Source: an uncultured Eubacteriales bacterium | GTDB lineage: Bacteria > Bacillota > Clostridia > Oscillospirales > Acutalibacteraceae | Assembly (NCBI GenBank): GCA_934444695.1 | Contig: CAKSDF010000123.1 | Location: forward strand, 1 to 5,801 | Length of the DNA stretch: 5,801 bases | Direction of reading: 5' to 3' | In this document: positions 1 through 5,801 of the stretch, in pieces | Numbering within the stretch: position 1 is the stretch's first letter | How the letters are laid out: every line of letters starts with the position of its first letter | The notes under the pieces: generated by a model | The model's database searches: none | The model's input: only the letters and a program-made list of their open reading frames with translations | Told to the model about the DNA's origin: nothing | Made by a program: the position numbers and the translations under genes

Positions 1-92
1 ATCTCATGCTGTTTGATTAGTTCGTATTGCTCGATCCTATTCTTTGCCCGCTTGAAGTAGAAAGTCAGCTTCTGCTTGCCAAAGCACGCGCA

Positions 93-1073
93 TCAATCGG
101 CGATTAGAGCGGCTATTTCTTCAACGGATATGTTGTATATCTTGCCGTCTATCCCGCCGTTTTTAAGCCGTTCAAGCACCGATTGCTTATCATACCTGCA
201 GCCGATGAGGGTATCGCATATTTCCTTTTCCGAAAGAGTGGAAAAGAAATCTCCGAAAACGGCGGCCGATTCGATAAGTCCCTTTTTTATATCCAGCTTA
301 AACTGTATCTTTCCGCCGGCAAAACGGCCTGTGCGCTCGATGTTGAATTTGGGATTTTTTCCGTAGATATAGTCCCAAGCCGCAAGCTCGGTTTCTCTTA
401 TGGCTTTTATGCGCTTTTTGTCCTCTTTCGTCAGCACATAGGTCTTGTCGCTGCCGTGCATTATGTTTTTGACCATAACGCTCTTGAACTGCTCGGGAGA
501 AACGCTTTGAAGAAGGTGATCGGAAATGTTGGTCACCCTATCTCTGACCGATTTTATGCTTTTTGATATTATCTTATAATCGTCAACGGTGGTGGAAGCT
601 ACCATCTGCTCGATATCTGTGGAAAAGAGCAGCGATCCGTGATGAACAACGCTGTCGCAAAGGCGGTATTGGGCGTTTCCCGAAAACTTTTTCCCGTCGA
701 TTGTAAGATCGTTGCGACCGTTAAAGGCGGCGTTTACTCCGAGACTTTTCAGAGCATCTATGACCGGGGCAATATATTCGTGAAACTCAATTTCCTTTGC
801 ATTTTTATGTTCTATAAAGGAAAATTGCCAGCCGCCCATATCGGTGTATATGGTTCCCCCTCCCGAAAAGCGGCGGGATATGGTTATACCGTGTTCCTTG
901 GCATAGGGAAGATTTATCTCCTCGGCAACATTCTGATATTTCCCCACCATAAGGGTTGGAGTGGTGCGCCAAAAGAGAAAGACCGTTTCGGGAAGGGCCT
1001 TTTCCTTGGCAAAATAATATTCTATTGCAAAATTTTCAAAAACATCGGTGGAGTTTGTCTCAATATAGATCAT
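93..1073 (-). CDS. lplA: Lipoate-protein ligase A, copy 1 (last gene of the lipoylation cluster)
   Basis: Predicted to activate lipoate (or octanoate) with ATP to the acyl-adenylate and transfer it to the lysine of a lipoyl domain in the cytoplasm. The 326-residue protein has the full two-domain layout of bacterial LplA. The N-terminal catalytic domain (about 1-235) carries RRFSGGG at 67-73, the GRND stretch at 119-122, the catalytic lysine K129 in KKFSGNAQ, and HHGSLLF at 144-150. The C-terminal accessory domain (about 236-326) opens with YGKNPKFN at 237-244. The accessory domain argues for a true ligase rather than a LipM/LipL octanoyltransferase, which lack it. The ATG at 1073 is chosen because GGAGGG lies 5 bp upstream, inside lipA, and the gene overlaps the lipA stop by 14 bp, so translational coupling is likely. 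It is divergent from the other ligase in this cluster (2285-3217). The family call is firm. Preference for lipoate or octanoate cannot be read from the sequence. Confidence 0.93.
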   Translation of the reverse strand: MIYIETNSTDVFENFAIEYYFAKEKALPETVFLFWRTTPTLMVGKYQNVAEEINLPYAKEHGITISRRFSGGGTIYTDMGGWQFSFIEHKNAKEIEFHEYIAPVIDALKSLGVNAAFNGRNDLTIDGKKFSGNAQYRLCDSVVHHGSLLFSTDIEQMVASTTVDDYKIISKSIKSVRDRVTNISDHLLQSVSPEQFKSVMVKNIMHGSDKTYVLTKEDKKRIKAIRETELAAWDYIYGKNPKFNIERTGRFAGGKIQFKLDIKKGLIESAAVFGDFFSTLSEKEICDTLIGCRYDKQSVLERLKNGGIDGKIYNISVEEIAALIAD

Positions 1074-1920
1074 TTACGCCCTCCAAAACCTCCCACGCCC
1101 GATAAGAGCTCCTGGCAAGAGGTGCCGATGCCACGTGGCGGAATCCCTTTTCAAGGGCGATTTTTTTGTATTTTGCAAAATCCTCGGGAGTGGCATAACG
1201 AGCCAATGGATAATGCTCCTTTGTGGGCTGAAGATACTGGCCGATGGTCAGTATGTCGCAGCCTGTGGCAAGGATGTCGTCAAGAAGGGCATTTATCTGC
1301 TCGTCGGTTTCTCCGAGGCCCACCATAAAGCCTGTTTTGGTAACAAGGGTCTTGTCCTTTTGCTTGAAATATCTCAGCACATCAAGCGAGCGCTCGTAAT
1401 CGGCCTGAGGTCTTATGGCCTTTTGCAGTTCCTTTACCGTTTCGACATTATGGTTGATAACATCGGGGTGAACATCGGCAATGATGTCGAGGGCATCGGT
1501 ATTCATCTTCATATCGGAAATGAGGGTTTCCACCGTTGCGCCGGGACATATTTTTCTTATGGCTCTGACCGTTTTTGCAAAATGCTCGGCTCCCCCGTCG
1601 GCAAGATCATCGCGGGTGGAGCAGGTCAGCACCACATGGCGCAGTCCCAGTTTTTTTGCCGCTTTTGCCACATTTTCCGGCTCGTTTTCGTCGGGCGGGA
1701 GAGGCCTTCCGGTGGTGACATTGCAGAATTTGCAGTTACGGGTGCATATATTTCCGAGTATCATAAAGGTAGCGGTATGCTTTTTATAGCACTCTCCGAG
1801 ATTGGGGCAGTTAGCTTCCTTGCAGACGGTGTTAAGCCCCATATCCCGCATTATTTCGGCTACTTCGTTAACCGCGTCGCCGTTGTATCTGACCTTTAAC
1901 CAGTCGGGTTTTCTTTCCAT
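1060..1920 (-). CDS. lipA: Lipoyl synthase (radical SAM, two [4Fe-4S] clusters)
   Basis: Inserts two sulfur atoms at C6 and C8 of a protein-bound octanoyl group to make lipoyl, using S-adenosylmethionine and sacrificing its auxiliary iron-sulfur cluster. All diagnostic motifs are visible. The auxiliary cluster motif CX4CX5C is C33, C38, C44; the radical-SAM motif CX3CX2C is C59, C63, C66; and the C-terminal RSSY is at 270-273, whose second serine is the usual extra ligand of the auxiliary cluster. RDDLADGG (103-110) and IGQYLQP are also typical. At 286 residues it is a normal full-length family member. Where many LipA proteins read TSVDRDDL, this one has T-C-S-T before RDDL (99-102), a mild variant. 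It starts 27 bp after the lipoyl-domain gene, with AAGGA about 11 bp before the ATG. Placement between the carrier gene and a ligase implies it sulfurates octanoyl groups on that carrier; this is inference. No lipB octanoyltransferase is in view. Confidence 0.97.
   Translation of the reverse strand: MERKPDWLKVRYNGDAVNEVAEIMRDMGLNTVCKEANCPNLGECYKKHTATFMILGNICTRNCKFCNVTTGRPLPPDENEPENVAKAAKKLGLRHVVLTCSTRDDLADGGAEHFAKTVRAIRKICPGATVETLISDMKMNTDALDIIADVHPDVINHNVETVKELQKAIRPQADYERSLDVLRYFKQKDKTLVTKTGFMVGLGETDEQINALLDDILATGCDILTIGQYLQPTKEHYPLARYATPEDFAKYKKIALEKGFRHVASAPLARSSYRAWEVLEGVNDLY
1079..1084 (-). promoter_or_regulatory. Strong Shine-Dalgarno of lplA copy 1, inside the end of lipA
   Basis: GGAGGG on the minus strand sits 5 bp upstream of the ATG at 1073 and within the last codons of lipA. 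It is the strongest ribosome binding site of the cluster. It fixes the lplA start and supports re-initiation by ribosomes finishing lipA at 1060-1062. Confidence 0.75.
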
Positions 1921-1933
1921 AATTATTCCAGTC

Positions 1934-1958
1934 CTTACTCGGTTTGCTTACTCGGTTT
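1934..1958. repeat. Tandem 13-bp duplication at the carrier stop / lipA ribosome binding site
   Basis: The 12-mer CTTACTCGGTTT occurs at 1934-1945 and again at 1947-1958, separated by one base, giving a near-perfect 13-bp tandem repeat. Read on the minus strand, the first copy met (1947-1958) encodes the end of the lipoyl-domain protein and its TAA. The second copy (1934-1945) lies in the 27-bp gap, and its AAG forms the start of the AAGGA that serves lipA. It looks like a small slippage duplication that moved the carrier stop away from the next ribosome binding site. Confidence 0.8.
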
Positions 1959-2187
1959 TAAAAAGACCTACGGCCTTGCCCACCTCGACGGTATCGCCCT
2001 CTTCAAAGAGCTGCTTTTCAAGCACTCCGTCCTCGGTGGCTTCGATCTGGTTGACCACCTTATCGGTTTCGATTTCAAAGATGGGCTCGCCTTTTTTAAC
2101 GGTGTCTCCCTCTTCTTTAAGCCATGCGCAAAGCACGCCGTCCTTCATTTCGGGACGAAGACGGGGCATTTTTATTTCCTTTTCCAT
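1948..2187 (-). CDS. Free-standing lipoyl-domain carrier protein (E2-type biotinyl/lipoyl domain)
   Basis: A 79-residue protein consisting of a single biotinyl/lipoyl domain of the kind found at the N-terminus of 2-oxoacid dehydrogenase E2 subunits. It shows the opening strand EIKMPRLRPEM (4-14), the glycine turn EEGDTVKKGEP (25-35), the hairpin ETDKV with the predicted lipoylated lysine K43, and the matching second half ATEDGVL...EEGDTVEVG (50-70). DKV rather than MKM favours lipoylation over biotinylation. The protein ends right after the domain fold: no linker, peripheral-subunit-binding domain or acyltransferase core follows, and lipA begins 27 bp later. The ATG at 2187 has AAAGGA 9 bp upstream. 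M7 at 2169 also has a good AAGGA, but starting there would remove part of the first strand. It sits 97 bp downstream of a ligase gene and just before lipA, so it is most likely the substrate of the neighbouring enzymes (inference). The partner enzyme complex is unknown. Confidence 0.88.
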   Translation of the reverse strand: MEKEIKMPRLRPEMKDGVLCAWLKEEGDTVKKGEPIFEIETDKVVNQIEATEDGVLEKQLFEEGDTVEVGKAVGLFKTE

Positions 2188-2284
2188 ATTTTCAAATCCT
2201 TTCGATTCTTTTCGTATTTCGATGCTGTGATTTTGTCACTATGTTGTTTTATCAAAAATGCGTAAACATTGCAAAAAACATTCG

Positions 2285-3217
2285 CTACACGAGATATTTT
2301 ATCAAATCATCGTTTCCGCAAAGGGCAGCCGATATCCTTTTGAGATTTTCAAAGGCTATGCTCTGCCCCGCAAGGTCTACCCTGCCGTTTTCGATACCTT
2401 CGCAGGTAATAAAGCCTTCGGTAATACGCCCTTTTTTTGCCGAATATTCAACCGTAATTTTCTGTCCCTTAAAAATATCTTGCTTTTTAAAAATAAAGGA
2501 TGGGGTCTTGCCGTATGTCCAGTCGTCGCTGTGATATTTTTCAAGACACAGGGTATTTATACCTTCAATGTCCTCATCTGAAAGCTGCTCTATCTCCGCA
2601 TCTTTTGCAACGGCATTTTTGAGATATTTTTCAAATTCACTTACCGTCATTTTTTCTTTGAGATGATCCAAGATGTTTGTTACCCTGCTGACAGTTGAAA
2701 GGGTGCCTTTTGTGTCGATGCTCTGATTTTTGTTTTTGGCAGTCAGATAATCGAGCAGCGATAAATCGCAATCAAAAAGCAGCGTTCCGTGATGAAGTAC
2801 CCTTCCCTTGCAGGTGCGCTGGGCGCTTCCCGAAATTTTAAGCCCGTCTATAGCAATGTCGCAAACGCTGTTTTTATGGGCGTTCAGTCCGAGGGCGCAC
2901 AGAGCGCTGATTATGGGATTTAAAAATCGGTCATAGCTGAGATTTTGATCGCTGTTTGAAATAAACGTGTAGTTTATATTTCCGAGGTCGTGATAAACCG
3001 TTCCGCCGCCGGTCATTCTTCTGACCACCGGAATGTTTTTTTCAGAAAGCTTTAAAATGTCGACCTCGCGGTAAATATTCTGATTCTGTCCCACAATTAC
3101 CGCCGGAGAGTTTTGCCAGGTGAAAAAAATATCGCCGCCTTGAAAATGCTCGAAAACATATTCCTCAAAGGCCTGATTGAAGAATGGATCTTTACAGCCG
3201 TTTTCAAAGGTTATCAT
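2285..3217 (-). CDS. lplA: Lipoate-protein ligase A, copy 2 (first gene of the lipoylation cluster)
   Basis: Second ATP-dependent lipoate-protein ligase of the cluster, 310 residues from the chosen start. The catalytic domain has RRMTGGGTVYHDLGN at 66-80, the catalytic lysine K127 in LKISGSAQ, and HHGTLLF at 142-148. The C-terminal accessory domain opens with YGKTPSF at 235-241. These motifs are closer to textbook LplA (HDLGN, SGSA) than those of copy 1 (TDMGG, SGNA). An upstream in-frame ATG at 3286 would add 23 residues, but it is rejected. It has no Shine-Dalgarno, the extra residues are a lysine-rich stretch without family similarity, and a near-consensus promoter lies inside them. The ATG at 3217 is preceded by GAGAGAAG at a usable distance and starts MITFENGCKDPFFNQAFEEY, the normal beginning for the family. 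It leads the minus-strand cluster and is followed by a 97-bp gap before the carrier gene. Substrate preference is not readable from the sequence. Confidence 0.93.
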   Translation of the reverse strand: MITFENGCKDPFFNQAFEEYVFEHFQGGDIFFTWQNSPAVIVGQNQNIYREVDILKLSEKNIPVVRRMTGGGTVYHDLGNINYTFISNSDQNLSYDRFLNPIISALCALGLNAHKNSVCDIAIDGLKISGSAQRTCKGRVLHHGTLLFDCDLSLLDYLTAKNKNQSIDTKGTLSTVSRVTNILDHLKEKMTVSEFEKYLKNAVAKDAEIEQLSDEDIEGINTLCLEKYHSDDWTYGKTPSFIFKKQDIFKGQKITVEYSAKKGRITEGFITCEGIENGRVDLAGQSIAFENLKRISAALCGNDDLIKYLV

Positions 3218-3248
3218 TTTTTTCACTTCTCTCTCGGTCTTTTCGGAT

Positions 3249-3277
3249 ATTTTACCACACTCCCCCTTCTTTTTCAA
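3249..3277 (-). promoter_or_regulatory. Sigma-A-type promoter of the lipoylation cluster
   Basis: On the minus strand, TTGAAA (3272-3277) and TAAAAT (3249-3254) are separated by exactly 17 bp. TGG directly precedes the -10 box, which makes it an extended -10. Transcription would begin near 3242, leaving a leader of about 25 bases before the ATG at 3217. No other promoter of this quality was seen for the minus-strand genes, so it probably drives all four as one operon. Confidence 0.75.
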
Positions 3278-3284
3278 GTTTTGC

Positions 3285-3353
3285 ATACCAAACAGTCAAA
3301 AAAAACATAGTGAAATTTTAAATTAGGTATTGTTATATGATTACATTTGGTAT
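3285..3353. repeat. 8-bp inverted repeat spanning the divergent promoter region
   Basis: ATACCAAA at 3285-3292 is matched by its exact reverse complement TTTGGTAT at 3346-3353, with 53 bp between the arms. The left arm lies just upstream of the -35 box of the lipoylation promoter. The right arm covers the spacer end and first base of the asnS -10 box. It could be a paired operator, but in about 115 bp of AT-rich DNA an 8-bp match by chance is not rare. Confidence 0.3.
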
Positions 3354-3358
3354 ATAAT
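3330..3358 (+). promoter_or_regulatory. Sigma-A-type promoter of asnS
   Basis: TTGTTA (3330-3335) and a consensus TATAAT (3353-3358) are spaced 17 bp apart. Transcription would start near 3365, giving a leader of about 37 bases. The AT-rich run at 3313-3325 lies where an UP element would sit. The leader is too short for a T-box riboswitch, so asnS does not appear to be controlled by uncharged tRNA in this way. Confidence 0.8.
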
Positions 3359-3401
3359 AAGTTGATATCAAGAGACATAATTATGAATTGGAGATATATT
3401 T

Positions 3402-4796
3402 ATGGAAAGATGTGAACTTAAAACTCTGCTGTCCGACTATGCCTCTTTTGACCAAAAGCAGGTGGTAGTATCGGGTTGGGCAAGAACCGTGCGCGACTCC
3501 AAAACCATAGGTTTTATCGAGCTTAACGACGGCAGCTCCTTTAAATGCGTCCAGATTGTTTTTGAGGACGGAAAGGTCGGCAATTTTAAGGAAATCGCAA
3601 AGCTCAATGTCGGCGCCGCAGTGACCGTTAAAGGCACCGTTGTGCTTACTCCCGAGATGCGCCAGCCCTTTGAAATTCACGCCGACGAAATAACCGTAGA
3701 AGGGGCCTCCACTCCCGATTATCCCCTTCAGAAAAAGCGCCACAGTGTTGAATTTCTCCGTTCGATAGCCCATCTTCGCCCCCGCACCAATCTTTTCAAC
3801 GCCGTTTTCCGTGTGCGTTCGGAATGCGCCTTTGCCATTCACGAGTTTTTCCATTCTCAGGGCTTTGTTTATGCCCACACTCCCCTCATCACCGGCAGCG
3901 ACTGTGAAGGCGCCGGAGAGATGTTCAGGGTAACCACCATCGATCCCGAGGATCCTCCCAAAACCGAGGACGGCAAGGTCGATTTTTCAAAAGACTTTTT
4001 CGGCAAGCCCACCTCCCTCACCGTATCGGGTCAGCTTTCGGCCGAGTGTATGGCCATGGCCTTCGGCAAGGTTTATACCTTCGGCCCCACCTTCCGCGCC
4101 GAGGAAAGCTTCACCAACCGCCACGCCGCGGAGTTTTGGATGATCGAGCCGGAAATGGCCTTCTTCGATTTAAAGGACGATATGAAGCTTGCCGAGGCTA
4201 TGATAAAACACATTATTAACCACATTTTAAAGACCTGTCCCGATGAAATGCAGTTCTTCAACAGCTTTGTGGACAAGGGACTGCTTGAGCGTCTTGAGTT
4301 TGTCAGAAATTCCGATTTCGGTTGCGTAACATACACCGAGGCGGTGGAAATTCTCGAAAAGCACAACGATGAATTCGACTATCCCGTCAGCTGGGGCGTT
4401 GACCTTCAGACCGAGCACGAAAGATATCTCACCGAAAAGATCTACAAAAAGCCCCTCTTTGTTATAGACTATCCCAAGGAGATAAAGGCCTTCTATATGC
4501 GCCAGAACGACGATGGAAAGACGGTTGCCGCAATGGACTGCCTCGTTCCCGGAGTGGGCGAGATAATCGGCGGAAGCCAGAGAGAGGAACGCCTCGACGT
4601 GCTCCGCACCCGTATGGAGGAGCTTGGTCTTGATGAAAAGGATTATTGGTGGTATCTCGATCTTCGCAAATACGGCGGAGTCAAGCATTCGGGATTCGGC
4701 CTCGGATTCGAGCGCATAATTATGTACATCACCGGCGTTCAGAACATCCGCGACGTACTCCCCTTCCCGAGAACCACCGGCAGCGCGGAATTTTGA
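3402..4796 (+). CDS. asnS: Asparaginyl-tRNA synthetase (class IIb)
   Basis: Charges tRNA-Asn with asparagine using ATP, in the cytoplasm. The 464-residue protein is the normal length for bacterial AsnRS. An N-terminal OB-fold anticodon-binding domain (about 15-105) includes VVVSGWARTVRDSKTIGFIEL. The class II catalytic domain follows: the motif 1 region around 131-161, motif 2 with FRAE at 231-234 and NRHAAEFWMIEPEMAF at 239-254, GEIIGGSQREERLDVL at 387-401, and motif 3 GFGLGFERI at 431-439 with R438. The C-terminus PFPRTTGSAEF is the hallmark AsnRS ending and separates it from AspRS and LysRS. The ATG at 3402 has GGAG at 3390-3393 with 8 bp spacing. It is transcribed away from the lipoylation cluster, and an aminotransferase follows 117 bp downstream on the same strand. 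Its presence suggests the cell makes Asn-tRNA directly rather than only by transamidation. No defect is seen. Confidence 0.98.
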   Translation: MERCELKTLLSDYASFDQKQVVVSGWARTVRDSKTIGFIELNDGSSFKCVQIVFEDGKVGNFKEIAKLNVGAAVTVKGTVVLTPEMRQPFEIHADEITVEGASTPDYPLQKKRHSVEFLRSIAHLRPRTNLFNAVFRVRSECAFAIHEFFHSQGFVYAHTPLITGSDCEGAGEMFRVTTIDPEDPPKTEDGKVDFSKDFFGKPTSLTVSGQLSAECMAMAFGKVYTFGPTFRAEESFTNRHAAEFWMIEPEMAFFDLKDDMKLAEAMIKHIINHILKTCPDEMQFFNSFVDKGLLERLEFVRNSDFGCVTYTEAVEILEKHNDEFDYPVSWGVDLQTEHERYLTEKIYKKPLFVIDYPKEIKAFYMRQNDDGKTVAAMDCLVPGVGEIIGGSQREERLDVLRTRMEELGLDEKDYWWYLDLRKYGGVKHSGFGLGFERIIMYITGVQNIRDVLPFPRTTGSAEF

Positions 4797-4913
4797 TTTG
4801 ATTTGTTCAGACTTAATCTAAACTGGCTGAATCTATCTTTTTCCATTTTCCGCAGTTTTGTTTTAACCTTGTTTATTTTTTGAGATTATATTTTATCAAA
4901 GGACTTGATTATA

Positions 4914-5801
4914 ATGTCATTTAAGGATATGAGCAAGCAGCAGCTTGCCGAGCTTAAAGAAGACCTCCAAAAGCAGTATGACGATTTTAAAAGCAGAAAC
5001 CTGAATCTTGATATGTCAAGAGGAAAGCCCTCTGCCGAGCAGCTCGACCTTTCAACCGGTCTTTGCGACTGCGTCGACTATGTTACATACAGCAAAAACG
5101 GCGGTATCGATTGCCGCAACTACGGCTGTATCGACGGTCTGCCCGAGGTTCGTCAGATGTTTGCCGATATGCTGGGCGTTAACGCCGACAATGTCATTTT
5201 GGGCGGAAATTCTTCCCTTAATGTTATGTTCGACTGCATTTCCCAGGGCTATACCCACGGCTTCGGAGACACTCCGTGGTGCAAGCAGGAAAAGATTAAA
5301 TTTCTCTGTCCCTCCCCCGGTTACGACCGTCATTTCTGCGTGACCGAGTATTTCGGATTTGAGCTTATAACCGTTAAAATGACCGAGCAAGGCCCCGATA
5401 TGGACGCCGTCGAAGAGCTTGTTAAAGACCCGACAGTCAAGGGAATCTGGTGCGTTCCCAAATACTCCAATCCCACCGGCATCACCTATTCCGACGAGAC
5501 CGTCCGTCGCTTTGCCGCCCTTAAACCGGCCGCAAAGGATTTCAGAATTTTCTGGGACAACGCCTATGCTGTTCACGACCTTTACGACGACCGCAAGGAC
5601 ACCCTTTTGAACCTTGCAAAGGAATGCGAAAAGACCGGCAACGAGGACATTTACTTTATGTTTGCCTCGACCTCCAAAATAGCCTATCCCGGAAGCGGCG
5701 TTTCGGCAGTTGCCTGTTCGCAGAACAACAAGAAGATACTCCTCAGCCGTCTTAAATATCAAACCATCGGCCCCGACAAGATAAATCAGCTGGGACATCT
5801 C
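4914..5801 (+). CDS. PLP-dependent aminotransferase of the aspartate aminotransferase group, 3' end cut by window edge
   Basis: The frame is open from the ATG at 4914 to the last base (296 codons, no stop), so the C-terminal part lies outside. It is a fold-type I aminotransferase, predicted to exchange amino groups between aspartate or a similar amino acid and 2-oxoglutarate. Visible landmarks are SRGKP at 35-39 (substrate-binding segment near the N-terminus), NYG at 69-71, GGNSS at 97-101 in the cofactor phosphate region, SNPTG at 185-189, D215 and Y218 in WDNAYAVHD, and the Schiff-base lysine K255 in STSK followed by IAYPGSG. The pattern fits the divergent aspartate aminotransferase subgroup common in Clostridia and Actinobacteria, usually about 420-430 residues, so roughly 130 residues are missing. 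AAAGGA (4898-4903) lies 10 bp before the ATG. Its place after asnS suggests a role in aspartate/asparagine supply. The exact substrate is an inference; an alanine or other amino-acid aminotransferase is possible. Confidence 0.88.
   Translation, partial: MSFKDMSKQQLAELKEDLQKQYDDFKSRNLNLDMSRGKPSAEQLDLSTGLCDCVDYVTYSKNGGIDCRNYGCIDGLPEVRQMFADMLGVNADNVILGGNSSLNVMFDCISQGYTHGFGDTPWCKQEKIKFLCPSPGYDRHFCVTEYFGFELITVKMTEQGPDMDAVEELVKDPTVKGIWCVPKYSNPTGITYSDETVRRFAALKPAAKDFRIFWDNAYAVHDLYDDRKDTLLNLAKECEKTGNEDIYFMFASTSKIAYPGSGVSAVACSQNNKKILLSRLKYQTIGPDKINQLGHL

Noticed and set aside
1..92. Minus-strand frame that stays open for 30 codons after the lplA stop, and a short ATG frame of 18 codons overlapping that stop (TGATG).
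   Set aside because: The open frame has no start codon and its length is expected by chance; the 18-codon frame ends quickly and matches nothing I recognise. No terminator-like hairpin with a T-run is seen in this edge.
1135..1899. Long plus-strand open frame of about 254 codons opposite lipA.
   Set aside because: The minus strand carries every lipoyl synthase motif; the plus-strand frame is a shadow produced by codon bias.
2227..2239. Small inverted repeat GTGA-TTTTG-TCAC in the 97-bp gap between the first ligase and the carrier gene, possibly an operator or attenuator.
   Set aside because: Only four base pairs, no T-run and no promoter pair of good spacing nearby; too weak to call.
3383..3415. 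Ten-codon reading frame overlapping the asnS start, considered as a leader peptide.
   Set aside because: It has a single Asn codon, no clear ribosome binding site and no attenuator hairpins; likely chance.
4832..4860. AAACTG...CAGTTTT pairing after asnS followed by T-rich sequence, considered as a terminator.
   Set aside because: The six-pair stem has a loop of more than 20 bases and little GC; not a convincing intrinsic terminator.
4869..4896. Possible promoter for the aminotransferase: TTGTTT with AT-rich -10-like sequence.
   Set aside because: TATATT and TATTTT are only 12-14 bp away, and the correctly spaced hexamer is a poor -10 box.
5052..5798. Long minus-strand open frame of about 248 codons opposite the aminotransferase.
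   Set aside because: It is the complement of a gene with clear aminotransferase motifs (SNPTG, STSK lysine) and has no recognisable family content itself.

Overview
The window looks like a chromosomal segment of a Clostridia-type Firmicute. Genes are compact and closely spaced, Shine-Dalgarno sites of the AAAGGA/GGAGG type precede most of them, the two best promoters are sigma-A-like with 17-bp spacers, and the protein sequences have a clostridial flavour. That placement is an inference, possibly the Oscillospirales, and a database search would settle it. No RNA gene, CRISPR array, insertion sequence or phage gene was seen.

Left half, minus strand (93-3217): a four-gene lipoylation cluster, read right to left. 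First comes a lipoate-protein ligase (lplA copy 2, 2285-3217), driven by a near-consensus promoter at 3249-3277. A 79-residue free-standing lipoyl-domain protein follows (1948-2187), then lipoyl synthase lipA (1060-1920), then a second, clearly divergent lipoate-protein ligase (lplA copy 1, 93-1073) that overlaps the end of lipA by 14 bp. The cluster encodes a carrier domain with the modifiable lysine, two enzymes predicted to attach lipoate or octanoate to it, and the radical-SAM enzyme that inserts the two sulfurs. The catalytic partner that would use the lipoyl arm (E1, the E2 acyltransferase core, E3 or glycine cleavage proteins) is not in view. It may lie beyond position 1 or elsewhere in the genome.

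Middle (3218-3401): a short divergent regulatory region with one promoter pointing each way and an 8-bp inverted repeat whose arms lie next to the two promoters.

Right half, plus strand (3402-5801): asnS, a complete asparaginyl-tRNA synthetase, then 117 bp of AT-rich spacer and the first 296 codons of a PLP-dependent aminotransferase of the aspartate aminotransferase group, cut by the window edge. Aspartate supply next to the enzyme that charges tRNA-Asn makes amino-acid sense but does not prove co-regulation.

The most interesting point is the lipoylation cluster: an orphan lipoyl domain packed with lipoyl synthase and two full-length ligases. The individual families are known. What is worth checking is the pairing of two ligases with one stand-alone carrier.
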